A stretch of 10,751 bases of DNA, taken from contig QHOJ01000168.1 of the NCBI GenBank assembly GCA_003218735.1, positions 1-10,751 of the forward strand, in the 5' to 3' direction. A program made the translations under genes and the position numbers. Below the pieces are notes generated by a model, which saw nothing but the letters and a program-made list of their open reading frames with translations, did no database searches and was not told the DNA's origin. Below are positions 10,457 to 10,751 of the stretch, piece after piece; the stretch's first letter is position 1; each line of letters starts with the position of its first letter. The DNA is from Verrucomicrobiota bacterium. Lineage in GTDB: Bacteria > Verrucomicrobiota > Verrucomicrobiia > Chthoniobacterales > UBA10450.

Positions 10457-10751
10457 ATGTTCGACTCTCTCAAACGCGAACGACTCATCAGGCGCGGTTT
10501 GGCCTCCCGAAAAACTCGCCGCCGCCGACCGCGAAGCGAGTTAAGACGCAGCCTGGAATATGCACCGTACAGCAAGCTGCTGATTTTCGCGGTGTTTGTT
10601 TGTGGTCTGGCCCTTCTCGTTTTCAGCGGTCAACAGCCGGAACCGACAAAGAATTTTGTGATTGCATTGCTCGTTTTGGCGACCGCGATTACTCAGCTCT
10701 GGATCAACCAACCGAAAAGCTTTTCGCGAAGCTCGCGGATTCTCCTGATTT
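10457..10751 (+). CDS. N-terminus of a membrane protein, probably 7TM-HD (PgpH/YqfF-like) phosphodiesterase; 3' end outside window
   Basis: The 98 visible codons begin with a strongly basic cytoplasmic segment (LKRERLIRRGLASRKTRRRRPRSELRR, residues 5-31, in two short basic runs). Two hydrophobic helices follow (about 41-58, KLLIFAVFVCGLALLVFS, and about 67-84, FVIALLVLATAITQLWI), separated by a polar QQPEPTKN stretch. No catalytic motif lies in the visible part. The proposed identity rests on position: an HDIG-type seven-transmembrane protein, which hydrolyses cyclic-di-AMP in Firmicutes, commonly follows phoH directly. The ATG is 8 bp after the phoH stop and has AAAGATCGAC just upstream, with no strong Shine-Dalgarno sequence. 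It is certainly membrane-anchored; the phosphodiesterase label is moderate inference. Confidence 0.6.
   Translation, partial: MFDSLKRERLIRRGLASRKTRRRRPRSELRRSLEYAPYSKLLIFAVFVCGLALLVFSGQQPEPTKNFVIALLVLATAITQLWINQPKSFSRSSRILLI

Overview
The window looks like chromosomal housekeeping sequence from a Gram-negative bacterium with moderate GC content. The best guess is a member of the Planctomycetes-Verrucomicrobia-Chlamydiae group, probably a soil Verrucomicrobiota. This rests on four things: genes for Kdo and heptose (lipopolysaccharide inner-core sugars), a kdsB-pyrG pair as found in Chlamydia, frequent GTG starts with weak Shine-Dalgarno signals, and a short palindromic intergenic repeat of a type I associate with Verrucomicrobiota. 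No tRNA, rRNA, insertion sequence, phage gene or CRISPR array was seen. The taxonomic call is inference only.

Layout, left to right. (1) On the minus strand, the N-terminal 297 codons of a MacA/HlyD-type membrane fusion protein run off the left edge. (2) Also on the minus strand is an overlapping pair, aroK (shikimate kinase) then queG (epoxyqueuosine reductase). (3) A 50-bp palindromic repeat sits in the divergent gap between aroK and purE. (4) On the plus strand, purE (purine synthesis) overlaps sua5 (tRNA t6A synthesis) by 4 bp. (5) Converging on these from the right is a tightly overlapped minus-strand operon, hldA-gmhB-kdsB-pyrG. Its last gene overlaps the 3' end of sua5 by 107 bp, tail to tail. 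(6) Diverging from hldA on the plus strand are two unrecognised exported-protein genes, then a PhoH-family ATPase, then the start of a membrane protein that is probably a 7TM-HD (PgpH-like) phosphodiesterase cut by the right edge.

Functional reading. The hldA-gmhB-kdsB-pyrG cluster is the most coherent unit. HldA and GmhB act on heptose phosphates, KdsB activates Kdo with CTP, and PyrG makes that CTP. The aroK-queG and purE-sua5 pairs join central metabolism to tRNA modification (queuosine and t6A). PhoH followed by a 7TM-HD protein is a recurrent neighbourhood linked to RNA and ribosome metabolism and to cyclic-di-AMP turnover.

No clearly new multi-gene system is visible. The points most worth a second look are the sua5/pyrG antisense overlap with its both-strand-coding palindrome, the GmhB that has lost half of its zinc ligands, the kinase-only HldA, the palindromic repeat, and the two unknown secreted proteins.
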